Below, piece after piece: positions 31,206 to 41,510 of a DNA stretch of 64,000 bases; position 1 is the first letter of the stretch; each line of letters starts with the position of its first letter. The stretch covers positions 620,001 to 684,000 of the forward strand of contig JAUIZM010000017.1 of NCBI GenBank assembly GCA_030848705.1. Direction: 5' to 3'. A program made the position numbers and the translations under genes. Below the pieces are notes generated by a model. It did no database searches. It was not told the origin of the DNA and saw only the letters and a program-made list of their open reading frames with translations. This DNA is from Heracleum sosnowskyi. Its lineage: Eukaryota; Streptophyta; Magnoliopsida; Apiales; Apiaceae.

Positions 31206-31445
31206 CTAGTTCCTTAGAGACATGGTTAGCATGTCCTTCAATGCTTGAGCATGATCAAGATCATCTTTCAGTTCAGAAATAGACAATCTTAGCAATGTGC
31301 AAGGCTTGTAGAGCAGTTCGTCAAGGGGCACACCAAATACCACATTCAAGATGTGGTTCAGAGATAAGCACGTAAAGAAAGCCTTGGGAGTGAAAACACA
31401 TTTCAATTCCTTTGAGCTTGAGATCCAACAAAGTTAGGGTTAGAA
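31206..31445 (-). pseudogene. LRR-like relic, downstream piece
   Basis: The minus strand reads a leucine-rich phrase (TLTLLDLKLKGIEM) and then, in a shifted frame, 66 residues ending LSISELKDD...MLTMSLRN. Length and pattern suggest the end of a leucine-rich-repeat or F-box/LRR gene. The retroelement at 31469 begins directly upstream, and a second LRR-like piece lies on the other side (34650-34874), same strand. Confidence 0.3.
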
Positions 31446-31468
31446 CTTGGTAAAGGAACCTTCATATC

Positions 31469-31852
31469 TGTTAACGGAAATATTTGGTGATAACAAATTT
31501 CGGGGATTGCTGGAATAACGAATTATGAAAATAGGGGGATTTGAGATTTTTGGATGTTTGAGGTTGTACTTGAAAGGTGTCTCGACTTGTTAGATGTGTC
31601 GGATCCTTTTTCAAGATGTCTGCGTACCCTGTTTATATATAGGGATCAAGCCAACGCAGTTCTGTGATATGATAGTATTTTTAATCCTTGTGATTGTTAA
31701 GGGATATATTGAGATAAGTTGATTTTATCTTTTTAGAGTTATATTAGCGTTGTGATTCTTTCCTAATTTGAAAGAATCGTTTGGAGATATTTTCTATAAT
31801 TAATATTGGGAAATTATGAGATAATTGAGGCAACCGAAAATATGGCGTAACA
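31469..31852 (-). repeat. 3' LTR of the small Tat-like element
   Basis: 384 bp, tgttaacgg ... ggcgtaaca, with a TATA-like tatatatagggatcaagcc block. The preceding bases atatc would be the target duplication, but the partner is lost. Confidence 0.65.
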
Positions 31853-32267
31853 AATACCCCCAGTTCTTCAGTGCAGTTTGATGGACTGGAGAACTAAGCG
31901 TGCTTTGATCTTCCGAATTTCCCGAGTCAATGAAACAACTAGGAGTAGAAGATTAGCAAATAATATGGAGCACATAGGTACCCGTGAATTACCTGTAGAT
32001 GCGAGGGAGACAACATGATGTGGCCGTAATATGTCTGTAGATGCGCGAGAGACAACATGCGAGATGTGAGAAGAACATATGTACGAGTAGTTTTAAAAGT
32101 GTAGGAGAATGAGCGGCTTTGTGTAGATAATGTTGCGCTTCTCACGGTCAAGTTCGATTTTGCGAATCCACTATTCAAGAGATAGAAGTAGCAGAATGTA
32201 GTAGTAGTAGTAGTGAAATAAGGAGAAAATGCAATGTGTTGAGATTGTAGTCCAAGCATTATCCCAG

Positions 32268-32756
32268 AGGATCTTCTCCTTAAGAAAGAGGACTCTTCTC
32301 TCCATAAGAGGGAGGACTCTTCTCACCTTAAGAGGGTGGACTCTCTTCACCTTAAGAGGGTGGACTCTTCTCTCCATAAGAGGGAGGACTCTTCTCACCT
32401 TAAGAGGGTGGACTCTTCTCTCCATAAGAGGGAGGACTCTTCTCACCTTAAGAGGGTGGACTCTCTTCACCTTAAGAGGGTGGACTCTTCTCTCCATAAG
32501 AGAGAGGACTCTCTTCACCTTAAGAGGGTGGACTCTCTTCACCTTAAGAGGGTGGACTATTCTCTCCATAAGAGGGAGGACTTTTCTCACCTTAAGAGGG
32601 TGGACTCTTCTCTCCATAAGAGGGAGGACTCTTCTCACCTTAAGAGGGTGGACTCTCTTCACCTTAAGAGGGTGGACTCTTCTCTCCATAAGAGGGAGGA
32701 CTCTTCTCTCCATAAGAGGTAGGACTCTTCTCACCTTAAGAGGGTGGACTCTCTTC
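32268..32756. repeat. 24-bp minisatellite, about 20 units
   Basis: Two main unit types alternate. One contains ctctccataagagggagga and the other ctcaccttaagagggtgga; some units use cttcacc for ctcacc. Because 24 is a multiple of three and the unit lacks stops, long frames are open on both strands (32229-32852 plus and 32171-32788 minus). These are not genes. The position just inside the PPT matches the hypervariable 3' region of Tat/Ogre elements. Confidence 0.9.
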
Positions 32757-32824
32757 TTGGTGAGCTTCCCGGAAGTACAGGTAAGCACCCTGGAAGTACG
32801 TGTTTACCAAGGTTCTCTAAGCCA

Positions 32825-33065
32825 AACAATAAAGAAGGGTTTTCAAAAATAATCTCTAAGCAATACCCCTCGTAAAGGGTCTTCAAAAATAAATTTAAAC
32901 AATATCCTCTGCAAAAGAAAGGGTCTTCGAAAATATTATCCCGCCTCAAAAGAGGGTCTTCTAAAATATTATTCTCCTTAAAAGAAGATTTTCTAAAATA
33001 TTATCTTACTCGAAAGAGGGTCTTCTAAAAATATTACCGTCTTGAAGGAGGGTCTTTAAAAATAT
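32825..33065. repeat. Degenerate tandem repeat, about 45-50 bp, five or six units
   Basis: The words gggtcttc(t/g)aaaa(a)tatta and (c)aaaagag alternate from 32836 to 33060. This is a second tandem array in the same 3' region, older and more diverged than the 24-bp one. Confidence 0.6.
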
Positions 33066-34065
33066 GAAACTCCAATTCTGAAATTAACTTGTATGACAAA
33101 ATTATTAATGCGAGAAATTAAATTTAACAGAAAACTTATCTTGATTTTATTCCCGACGAATTCAGAATTCAGAGCTCTATTATTTTTTCGCAATTCGATT
33201 TGCGGCTTGAGCTGCTTGTGTCTTCTCCTTCCTCGTGGTTGTCTAGGCTCCACGTGCTTGTTTAAATTATTTAAATAATTTACCACACACTTGGCTGTTG
33301 TATGAATTTCCTGTAAATAAAAGATTAGAATAATAATTTCTCCACCAGGTCCCACGAGCATGTTGCCTTGGTTGATTTCGTGCTGCCTATTTTTGTTAAC
33401 TCTGGCCCAGTTTGTTGTCTTCGATTGATGTAATTATACGCTCCAAGTTTGTTTGAATTGTCTTGTTTTTGTTCATGCATGAGCTAGTGAAGTAACCAAA
33501 TCATATGCTACGAATATCGCATTACAATTCTTTAAATCTTCATGATTCAAATTCTGCCCAGGTCTGTTTTTTTACCTTTTTGACCATGTAATGTGTAAAC
33601 GACGTTTTCTTGTAAAACACAAAACATGAAAGTTGTAGAAAACGAAAAGAGCTTTCCGATGATATATGGCTCGTCAGAAAAGGACTTATAACGGATCGGG
33701 AATCAAATAAAACGTCTGCTGATTAACTTCTCAATACTGAAAAACGGGATCTGATTATGTTTTGTGATTTCGAAAATAGATCGAAACATAATCTGAGAAA
33801 ACACTAAGAACGAAAGTTGTAGGAAATCGCAAAAACTTTTCGGATCATAAAAAATCATCAAAATCTGACATGTATTAAATTTACTACGGATTTTATAAGA
33901 TAACTTATTTATACCGACAAAATCATAAGAAAGCTTATCTTAATTTTGAATAGAACCATGAACGAACGTCTCCATCGTTCATCTCCTCCATTAAAGCCGC
34001 TCCAGATCCATAATAACCCCCATGCGTTTTGTATAGATTGATTGTCCTCCACAATCAAAAAATTA
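33066..34065 (-). other. Leader region of the small Tat-like element, no ORF of known type
   Basis: On the minus strand this follows the PBS. The only frame of note (33361-33056, 101 aa) is basic in its middle (EPRQPRGRRRHKQLKPQ) and has no recognisable domain. No capsid or zinc-knuckle motif is present. Confidence 0.4.
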
Positions 34066-34649
34066 TCCCCTCCTAGCGCCAATTGTTAACGGAGGAATTT
34101 GGTGATAACAAATTTCGGGGATTGCTGGAATAACGAATTATGAAAATAGGGGGATTTGGGATTTTTGGATGTTTGAGGCTGGACTTGAAATGTGTCTCGA
34201 CTTGTTAGATGTGTCGGATCCTTTTTTAAGATGCATGCATACTCTGTTTATATACAGGGATCAAGCCAACACAGTTTTGTGATAAGATAGTGTTTTTAAT
34301 CCCTGTGATTATTAAGGGATATATTGAGATAAGTTGATTTTATCTTTTTAGATTTATATTAGCGTTGTGATTGAAAAATTAAGAGATAATTGAGGTGTAG
34401 ACTTACCCGTGTGAGCACAAATTAAAGTGATGTCATCAAAAAAAGGGGAATGTCAATGTTCAATTCCCGTTCTCAACCCATGACCTTCAAGCCTTAAACT
34501 TGCCAATAGCACTTGAAAGGAGGCCTTAATATTAAAAAGGAATGTCGATAAAGAACAAAACCAAACATCGCCAGGAGAGTATTGCCATGGTAATAATTAA
34601 TCCAAGGTTTCAAATACAGGGGATGACCACCAAGAAGAAAGATGCTATT

Positions 34650-34874
34650 TTAAATAACTGTATTCATGTTGTTAGCAAATTTTAAGCATAGATCGCCAAG
34701 GTTCTTGAGTCCTGATATAGCATTATCCTTGGGTACATCAAAGTCGATATTTGTAAGAAGAGTTGAACAACAGGCATTCCTAAGGGCTAAGCGATGCAAT
34801 CCTGAGGGAAATTCTTGTAAAAATCCTGCTAAAATCACGAGTGTCAGGTTCTTGTGAATAGCGTCATTGGTCAC
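34650..34874 (-). pseudogene. LRR-like relic, upstream piece
   Basis: 74 residues with leucine-rich periodicity (LTLVILAGFLQEFPSGLHRL, GLKNLGDLCLKF). Together with 31206-31445 this looks like one gene split by the Tat-like element. The family is uncertain. Confidence 0.3.
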
Positions 34875-35455
34875 ACAGAAATCTTGAATTCATTTATCCA
34901 AGTAGTGGTGAACCAATTACCAGACAGTTCTCACATCATTTCATACGTATTATTTTAGTCAATCATTATATATTATATGATCGGAAATGCGCTGATTAAA
35001 TTAACAACAATTAAACAAAAATTAATTTTCATGACTGAAGTAACCATTACATAAGTTCCTTCGCTTGAGTTTGTCACTTATGAAAGTTGAAACGGGTTAC
35101 GGAACATAGATGTATAATATACATAGTGAAATGATTCGACTTTAGAAAATAATGCAACTTCTGATCTGCTTTTACACACCACGTATGTATAGAACTAAAG
35201 TGACCCACCCCAATTGATAATTTGTTAAAATTCCAGCTTGTCTTCTCAAGTATTCTGTGCAATAATTTCAATTCCATGTAAACACTTGCCGCTATTTTGG
35301 CAATTTTATCTAAATCTTGCCAACAAAATCTCGAATAAACAACCAGACAAAAACATCTCACATGCCCCTCTACGCATCAGCTGCGACATTATATGCTCAG
35401 AATTCAGATCAATTTCTTCTTTAAGATTATGAGCATGTTTGCAGTATCTTAAAAA
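34875..35455. other. No gene seen
   Basis: AT-rich; the minus frame 35361-35074 (95 aa) has no recognisable motif. Confidence 0.3.
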
Positions 35456-35457
35456 AA

Positions 35458-35762
35458 ATGATTTATATTTCAAAATGAATAAGTGTCATAAGTGGATAAA
35501 TTCTTAGGTGTTTGGATAAATAAATTTACTTATAAGTTATTTATAAATTTGCCAATTTACATTTTAAAAATAATTATTAAATACATACATTTTAAATTAA
35601 AAAAAAATATTTAAAAACACAAATGTAAAAATATGAAGTATTAAAAGACAAAGAAATCAAGCAAAAAAATGTACGTTGTTACTAACATTCAATTTATGAA
35701 CATATAAGTTATAAGTTGATTTATAAGTTGGGTCGACAAACACCCTACATAAGCTATTACGG
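35458..35762. repeat. Dispersed MITE-like repeat, copy A
   Basis: It shares with copies B and C the order aaaatga(a/g)taagtgtcat, gtgtttggataaa, ttaaaaacacaaa(g/t)gtaaaaatat, acattcaa, ataagttgggtcgacaaacaccc. Confidence 0.55.
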
Positions 35763-35791
35763 ATTTATAAGCTATAAGTTAGCTTATTATA

Positions 35792-36156
35792 GTGCGTGTT
35801 TGGGGTATCACAAAAAATTTGATTTATAGCTTAAAATGAGTAAGTGTCATATAAGTGATAAGTTGATGAATTCTTATAAGTTATACGGGTGTTTGGATAA
35901 ATTTACTTATAAGTTAGTTAAGAATTTGCTAAATTAAATTTGAAAAAATAATTATTAAATACAATGATTTCAAAACTTGCATTTTAAATTAAAAAAATAT
36001 TTAAAAACACAAAGGTAAAAATATAAAGTATTAAAAAACAAAGAAATCAAGTAATAAGTCAATAAGTTCAGGAAAATGTACCTCATTATTAACATTCAAC
36101 TTATCAACATATAGTTATAAATTGAGATCATAAGTTGGGTCGACAAACACCCCGTA
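35792..36156. repeat. Dispersed MITE-like repeat, copy B
   Basis: It begins gtgcgtgtttggggtatcac and ends ggtcgacaaacaccc. It lies in the same orientation as copies A and C and directly adjoins copy A. The gtgtttgg ... aaacacc pairing gives short inverted ends. No TSD is clear. Confidence 0.6.
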
Positions 36157-36490
36157 AACTCTTATTAACTTATACTCCCTCCGTCTCAAAATACTTTACC
36201 TATTTTCCTTTTTGGGTCATCCAAAATACTTTTCCTATTTCTATTTTAAGCCAAAATACTCTTTATTTTATTCTAAAAAGTTGTGCCCGTTTTAATGCAA
36301 AAACCAAAATTATTGATACCATCATCTGTTTATCCAAAATTATTCATACGCCCAAACCCATTTTATCCTCTTTTCTCTCTTCAACCACAAACCCTAACCC
36401 TAACCGATCTGATTTTCTTCTTAAAATCAGTCGATCTGATTTTCTTCTTAAAATCAGCCGATCTTCAACCACAAACCTTAACCAAATTAT

Positions 36491-36852
36491 ATGAATTCGC
36501 ATTACGGTTTTACGGATTCCGATAATGAGGTTACGGGTTCCTATCATTGTTCCGATCCCGATCATTGTGACAAAGGCGTTTATTGTGACGGCGAACATAG
36601 CTACAGTTGTGAATACTTACGATTGGGAGGGGGCGATCTGAAGAGGGTGAAGACAAATCGGAGATTACGGTGGACGGAAAACCTCAATCGCCTTTGCAAG
36701 CAGTTGTAATTGATGATTGTGAGGCTGACGACGATTCCGGTGACGCCGATCCAGTAAATTTGCTCTCAATTTCCGGTGATGATGATCCCAACTCTGATTC
36801 CGGTGAGGACGATCCCAACTCTGATTCCGAAGATGCATCTTCGTGTTCCTAA
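36491..36852 (+). pseudogene. Small acidic ORF pair inside the mariner-like element, frameshifted
   Basis: Frame one gives a Cys/His/Asp-rich peptide (SDPDHCDKGVYCDGEHSYSC). The next frame continues as an acidic tail (DDDPNSDSGEDDPNSDSE). They join only with one frameshift near 36640. I do not recognise the product; it may be a captured host fragment or a spurious frame. Confidence 0.25.
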
Positions 36853-37180
36853 TTCTGTATGTATCTTCGTGTTCTTAATTCTATGTTTAATTCTGTATGT
36901 ATCTTCGTGTTCCTAATTCTTGTCAATGTTCTGTTTAATTCTATATGTGAATTTTCTGTGTAATTCTATGTTTAATTCTGTATGTATCTTCGTGTTCCTA
37001 ATTCTTGTCAATGTTCTGTTTAATCCTATCTGTGAATGCTCTGTTTAATCCTACTGATGAGTCTTTATGTTGCTGAAAAACATGAATATTTAGATTCATA
37101 CATGTATCATTGACATTAATACATGTATTGCATACATTCATACATGTCCCCAAAACACAAAAGTTGGCCTTATTGGCCAA

Positions 37181-39898
37181 TATGCATTACATTTGGTCTT
37201 GTTGTGGTCCATAGACCAAATTCCATGCTTCGAACACAGCCCACATTGGTGCTGTAACTTGAACTGGAAGTTGCCCTGCAGCTGTGAAATGCATATGTTT
37301 TAGCCTATTTGTTTACATCGATGAATTAACTCAACATTAAACAAGTCTGTAATAAGTAAGTAATAATTCAAATTGTCACAGGAATCTCAGAAGATTATAT
37401 CTGTCAAAGAATGAAGATTAAAGTCATCTACAGACTTGAAGTGAGTCTACATTGAAAGAAGCTCAATTTATTGATCAAGCCTCAATGAAGTATTCAAGCT
37501 CAGTGAATTTATTAAAGTGACGGAGATTTCAAGTGGTGACAGAAAAAGATACTGATTACGGAGTTCTTGAATGAGAAGGAAGTGAATCACTGCTTAAAGT
37601 CAAACAGATAAAGAACAGACATTGTCGTTAGTCACTCATGAACCAGACCGTGCATCGAGTGTCAACGTACTATTGTGTTTGTTATTTATCTAAGTTTTAA
37701 GTGATTCTGGAATTGTTTTAGAAGTCAACTAATTCTATTTATTCTCTTATAAATAATTAATATTATTAAGTATATTATTTATTAATTTAATTATGTAAAG
37801 AATTAATTTAATACATAATTTATTTAATTAATTATTTAAATTAGAATGAAAATGAACTAGGAAGACTTAGAAAAATGAACTAGGAAGACTCACAAGTGAG
37901 TCTTCCCGAAAGTCTTCCTAGACCAAACTCTAGTCTTCCCGGTTGTCTTCCATGTACAATGGTTGTCTTCCCGAAAGTCTTCCAAGGCCAAAAACATAGT
38001 TTTCTTGCAAGTCTTCCTAGTACAAAATGCATTCTGTCAAGTGGTGACTTGCACGTGGGTTTGCTAAAAGAAAAGGAATGATATATACAAGGCAGTGGAC
38101 TTGAAGATAGACATTACATTCAACACAGAAGAACAAAAAGAGACAGCAACCAAAAACATTTCATTCCCTCCTGTCTTCATTACTTCTTCCAACTGCAAAG
38201 CCTTCAATTTATGTCAGTGAATTAATTCTTGATTTGTTCTTAACATTTAATCCATAAGAAACATTTCACTTGTACTGCTTTAGCTTTCTAGCGGATCATA
38301 ATCCCTAGATTTTATACCGAACTACTTTTTAGTATTCGATCCTTTTTATTACAAAAATAGATAAATTCATGTCGAATTTATTCTAGATTTGTTTTATCAA
38401 GTTCTTTGTAATCAGTGATCAGAATTGTAACACCCTTCAAGTTTAATAGAGTTTTATTTAACTTGAATATTGTTTCAGTTTTATTCCGCACTAATTTGTT
38501 CTAAACAGTTAGATCTTTTAAAGGACAAATTCGATTAAACGGTATAGTTTGTATTCAACCCCCCTTCTACAAACTTATCAGGACCTAACAAGCTGCTAGT
38601 TGTTTCTTGTTGACATGAGGTACAAGATAGTCATTTGAAACCTTCACCTTGAGAATTTCATTCATTACATATTGATAGGATAACCATACATTTGCAAGTG
38701 TTCTGGGCTCTAACTCATAGAATGCTTCATTGACTGCGTCCATCATACCATCAACATCTTTTGGCATCTTCTTGTGCATTAATGACTGAATGCTTCTAAA
38801 AACCCCCAAGTCTAAAATGTTTAAGTCTGGACTGTTTGGTGGTTGTTGAACAAGAATGAATGTAAAGTCCCCTTGTTGATGAACTTGTTGCCATTCATGA
38901 TCTGTTTGAGTAATATGAGTCATCGCATTGTCTTGTTGTATGAATATTACCTTTGGACCTTGAATTGGTGGCCATTTCTGAATGATTGCTGGTATTATCT
39001 GGTTAATAAGCATATGTCTTGTTTTTTTTTTCTGCCAACTGACTCAACAACCTTAGTAATCACTGTCCCCTTAACTCTATATTTAGAACCCCACTTTGCT
39101 GGTTCTTGAAATGTGAATGGAAAAATGCCCAACTTCCCATCAAATATGCATTCATCTTGTTCATTAAACATGGGCCTTGCAACATCTGTCGTGAACATCA
39201 CCTTTGGAATAAATTTACTTGACTTGGCAGACCTATATTTGCCTCTCTCATCTTTTTCTAAGTACACTCTTTGTGCTTTCTTACTTAGGTAAAACCACTT
39301 TTCATCTATATACACAAAATCAAACATAGACCTATATTGTCTCTTTGTTTCTGCTGTATCTCCCATAAGGAGGTCCAGAATTCATTTCATCCTTTGTAAC
39401 ATGTTTGGATCTTTTAATCCAAGATGTAATGGATTGGTGTGAGGTTTGATAAGACCCATCTTTATCATTCTGCTACATGTACTTGTTTATACCTTCAACT
39501 TAACAACCAAGTCCCGTATGCATGATCTGTATATTAATGTCTGTAACTGCATTAGGTAGCAACTTGATTCTTTTCCTTCCTGAATTATGACCATTTGTTG
39601 CCATGTTGTAATTCTGCAATGTTGCCTTCTGTTTCTTTGCTAGGCTCCATATGCTGCTAATTGTTCTTCTTGTAACATTGTACATTTTGGCTGCATCTTC
39701 AATTGCACCTTGGTAAGGTTTTCCTGGAGTCTTTGTTGATTGATTGCTTAGCATGAACATCAGTATTTGTAATCTTGAATCAGAGCTGAGCTTTGGTCTT
39801 TTTCTGTGCTGCTGATTACTTGTGTCTGGTGGTTCATTTAAATCAAAATCTGATGTTGCTGGTTCATTGAGATCAAAAGGGAAATGTTGTTGGTCCAT
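37181..39898 (-). pseudogene. Mariner-like (DD39D) transposase, split by an LTR and frameshifted
   Basis: Pieces on the minus strand: 39898-39500 (N-terminal, HTH-like GAIEDAAKMYNVTRRTISS), a stretch with a TGA in place of a tryptophan codon near 39391, 39366-38995 (first Asp in VYIDEKWFYL), and 39013-38585 (second Asp in FIQQDNAMTHI, third in ILDLGVF, with 39 residues between). After the inserted LTR the C-terminus resumes at about 37284 (GQLPVQVTAPMWAVFEAWNL) and stops near 37185. A T9-10 run near 39020 marks one frameshift, and part of the DNA-binding region seems deleted. The catalytic Asp residues are all present. The N-terminus has the phrase DLNEP twice. It is inactive as it stands. 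Confidence 0.8.
37285..38590 (+). mobile_element. Solo LTR, about 1.3 kb, inserted in the mariner transposase
   Basis: It starts tgaaatgcat and ends ggacctaaca (TG...CA), with a perfect 5-bp duplication agctg at 37280-37284 and 38591-38595. Removing the insert and one duplication rejoins the transposase frame (CAA CTA GCA GCT GCA GGG). The end attcaaccccccttct ... is typical of plant copia LTRs. A tcttcc(c/t) word (gtcttcccgaaagtcttcc) is repeated inside. Confidence 0.85.
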
Positions 39899-40186
39899 GT
39901 ATGCACAGTTGGTTAATTTTAGAAGTGATTAATGTAATGAAGATAGGAGTACTCTATTGTGTTTGTGTTGTGTTTGTGTATATAGGTTTTGTAATTTTTA
40001 TGAATCCATGTCTATGTAATGAAGCCATGTGATTGGTTCTTGTAATTTGATTATGTAAAATGGGGAAAAAGTTTATCTAGTTTCCCCCCTAAAATATCCA
40101 CCTAATGATTGTTAAAGATAGTTTAATATATTTCTTAAAACCTGTGTTTTTAAGCAAATGTGCAAAGTTTTTAGAAACGGAGGTAG

Positions 40187-41510
40187 TAATGTATAAGTAG
40201 GATTTGACAAACGGCATAGTATGGCCAAACAGGCCCTATGTTATCTTTAGCATTTTGTACCCGTATGCTGATTAAGGGAGTAGTCTATTTTCGGTTAAGG
40301 GAGTAGTCTATTTTCGGTTGAGTTTTGTTTTAAAAAACCGATAATTTTTCTAAAGTTCCGGATGACCTCCAAAAATTAGTGATTAATCAGTTTAATTAAA
40401 CTGTTTCGGATTCTTGACTCCGTCGTTAATTACCTTGTTATGAATGTGGAATGACAAGAAATAAAATGGTCATGTTTTCCAGAATATCACCTGCCAGAGG
40501 GAATACAATTTGGATCTGTAACTTGTGCTTATATATGTACGATGTGGAATGCTTTTGGCCACTCATCAAGTTTTTGCATGCAAGTTACGGATAGGGATGA
40601 TAAATGTATGCTTCAACTCAGTTGTCCAGATCCTAAAGCCAGCTTCTGTCCATAAGAGTGATGCTAAAACCATCACTATTTCGAAAATGATCGGCATTTA
40701 TTTTCATTTTTTGAAAAATAAGATCGACATGAATATTGTTTATATATATATCAAGATTGTGAAAATAAACACGAAAACAATGCATTTTCTGGAAAGAAGA
40801 CATAGAATTCAGATTAATATAAAAACAAAGATCACGTTAACTCGAAATTGAAAATTTTCACGTTTAATCTTTGTAACCGTTGTTTTTAATCTTTGAAATA
40901 ACCACACATATAATCGTGTGGGTTCCCGAAAATGCTTATAGCGAATGGTCGGGACAAAGAGCAGAGAGAGTTTTGGTTTCTTGCTCTAAGATTGACAAGC
41001 ACGACTCTGCTTTTTGCTATATAAGTCCCGTGTCCTTTTGATAGCAACACCATACCATTTGTTCAGATCAGTAACTCCATGCGATTTGCTATAACTTATT
41101 TCTACGTATTTTTTAATAAACATTCCATTCTGAAACTCAAGTAAGAAGAGTTAACAGATTGTTATCAGGAGTCCGAAAATGAACTCGAATTACTTTGGCA
41201 AACAATATAAAATATTAAATAATCAATCGCTCTAAAAATTTAAGTCGTTAAATGAAATCCTCAACAGAATCTTACTACGAATCAAATGCCCGCACATACA
41301 AATTGATACGCTAACTTCCCGCACAGACAATTATTTGTATAATATAAATTTATTTATATTATACACTGTACATTTGTAGTTATATATCCACCAGTCTTTC
41401 ATTCTGACCTCCCATGTTCTCTTCTTCTTCTTGGGCCTCACAGTTAAACAAGTTCTATCAAAATTTGTATACTATTCCATGAAGTTTAGCACTGATCTCT
41501 TCTCCCAATC
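40187..41510. other. Upstream region of the CNGC gene
   Basis: No coding gene is seen. A 23-bp direct repeat (ttaagggagtagtctattttcgg) lies in tandem at about 40273-40318. The part from about 41390 (with cttcttcttcttgggcc) looks like 5' UTR of the downstream gene. A tatataagtccc box near 41020 could be a TATA element. Confidence 0.35.

Larger units (their letters stand above)
31469..34395 (-). mobile_element. Small Tat-like gypsy element without gag/pol
   Basis: LTRs at 31469-31852 and 34084-34395 share tgttaacgga, gataacaaatttcgggg, gaaaatagggggattt and atgtgtcggatccttttt. The right copy is shortened by internal and terminal deletion. The minus strand next to the right LTR reads ATTGGCGCTAGGAGGGG (34066-34082), a gypsy-type primer binding site, and a PPT (CTGGGGGTATT) abuts the left LTR. 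The interior has no gag or pol, only a leader, a degenerate repeat and a 24-bp minisatellite. It is a non-autonomous derivative. Confidence 0.7.
36175..40186 (-). mobile_element. Mariner-like element, interrupted by a solo LTR
   Basis: Ends ctccctccgt and (minus strand) CTACCTCCGT form inverted repeats of about 30 bp with 23 matches, flanked by TA (36173-36174, 40187-40188). The inside carries a broken DD39D transposase on the minus strand. Without the 1306-bp LTR and its extra TSD the element is about 2.7 kb. Confidence 0.8.

Noticed and set aside
32268..32756. Possible CRISPR-like array
   Set aside because: Units are contiguous 24-mers without unique spacers, in a plant retroelement; this is a minisatellite.
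32171..32852. Long open frames on both strands (205-207 aa)
   Set aside because: Produced by a 24-bp tandem repeat without stops; not a protein gene.
33056..33361. 101-aa basic minus-strand ORF in the small Tat-like element considered as a mini-Gag
   Set aside because: No zinc knuckle or capsid motif, and part of it is read from a degenerate repeat and leader.
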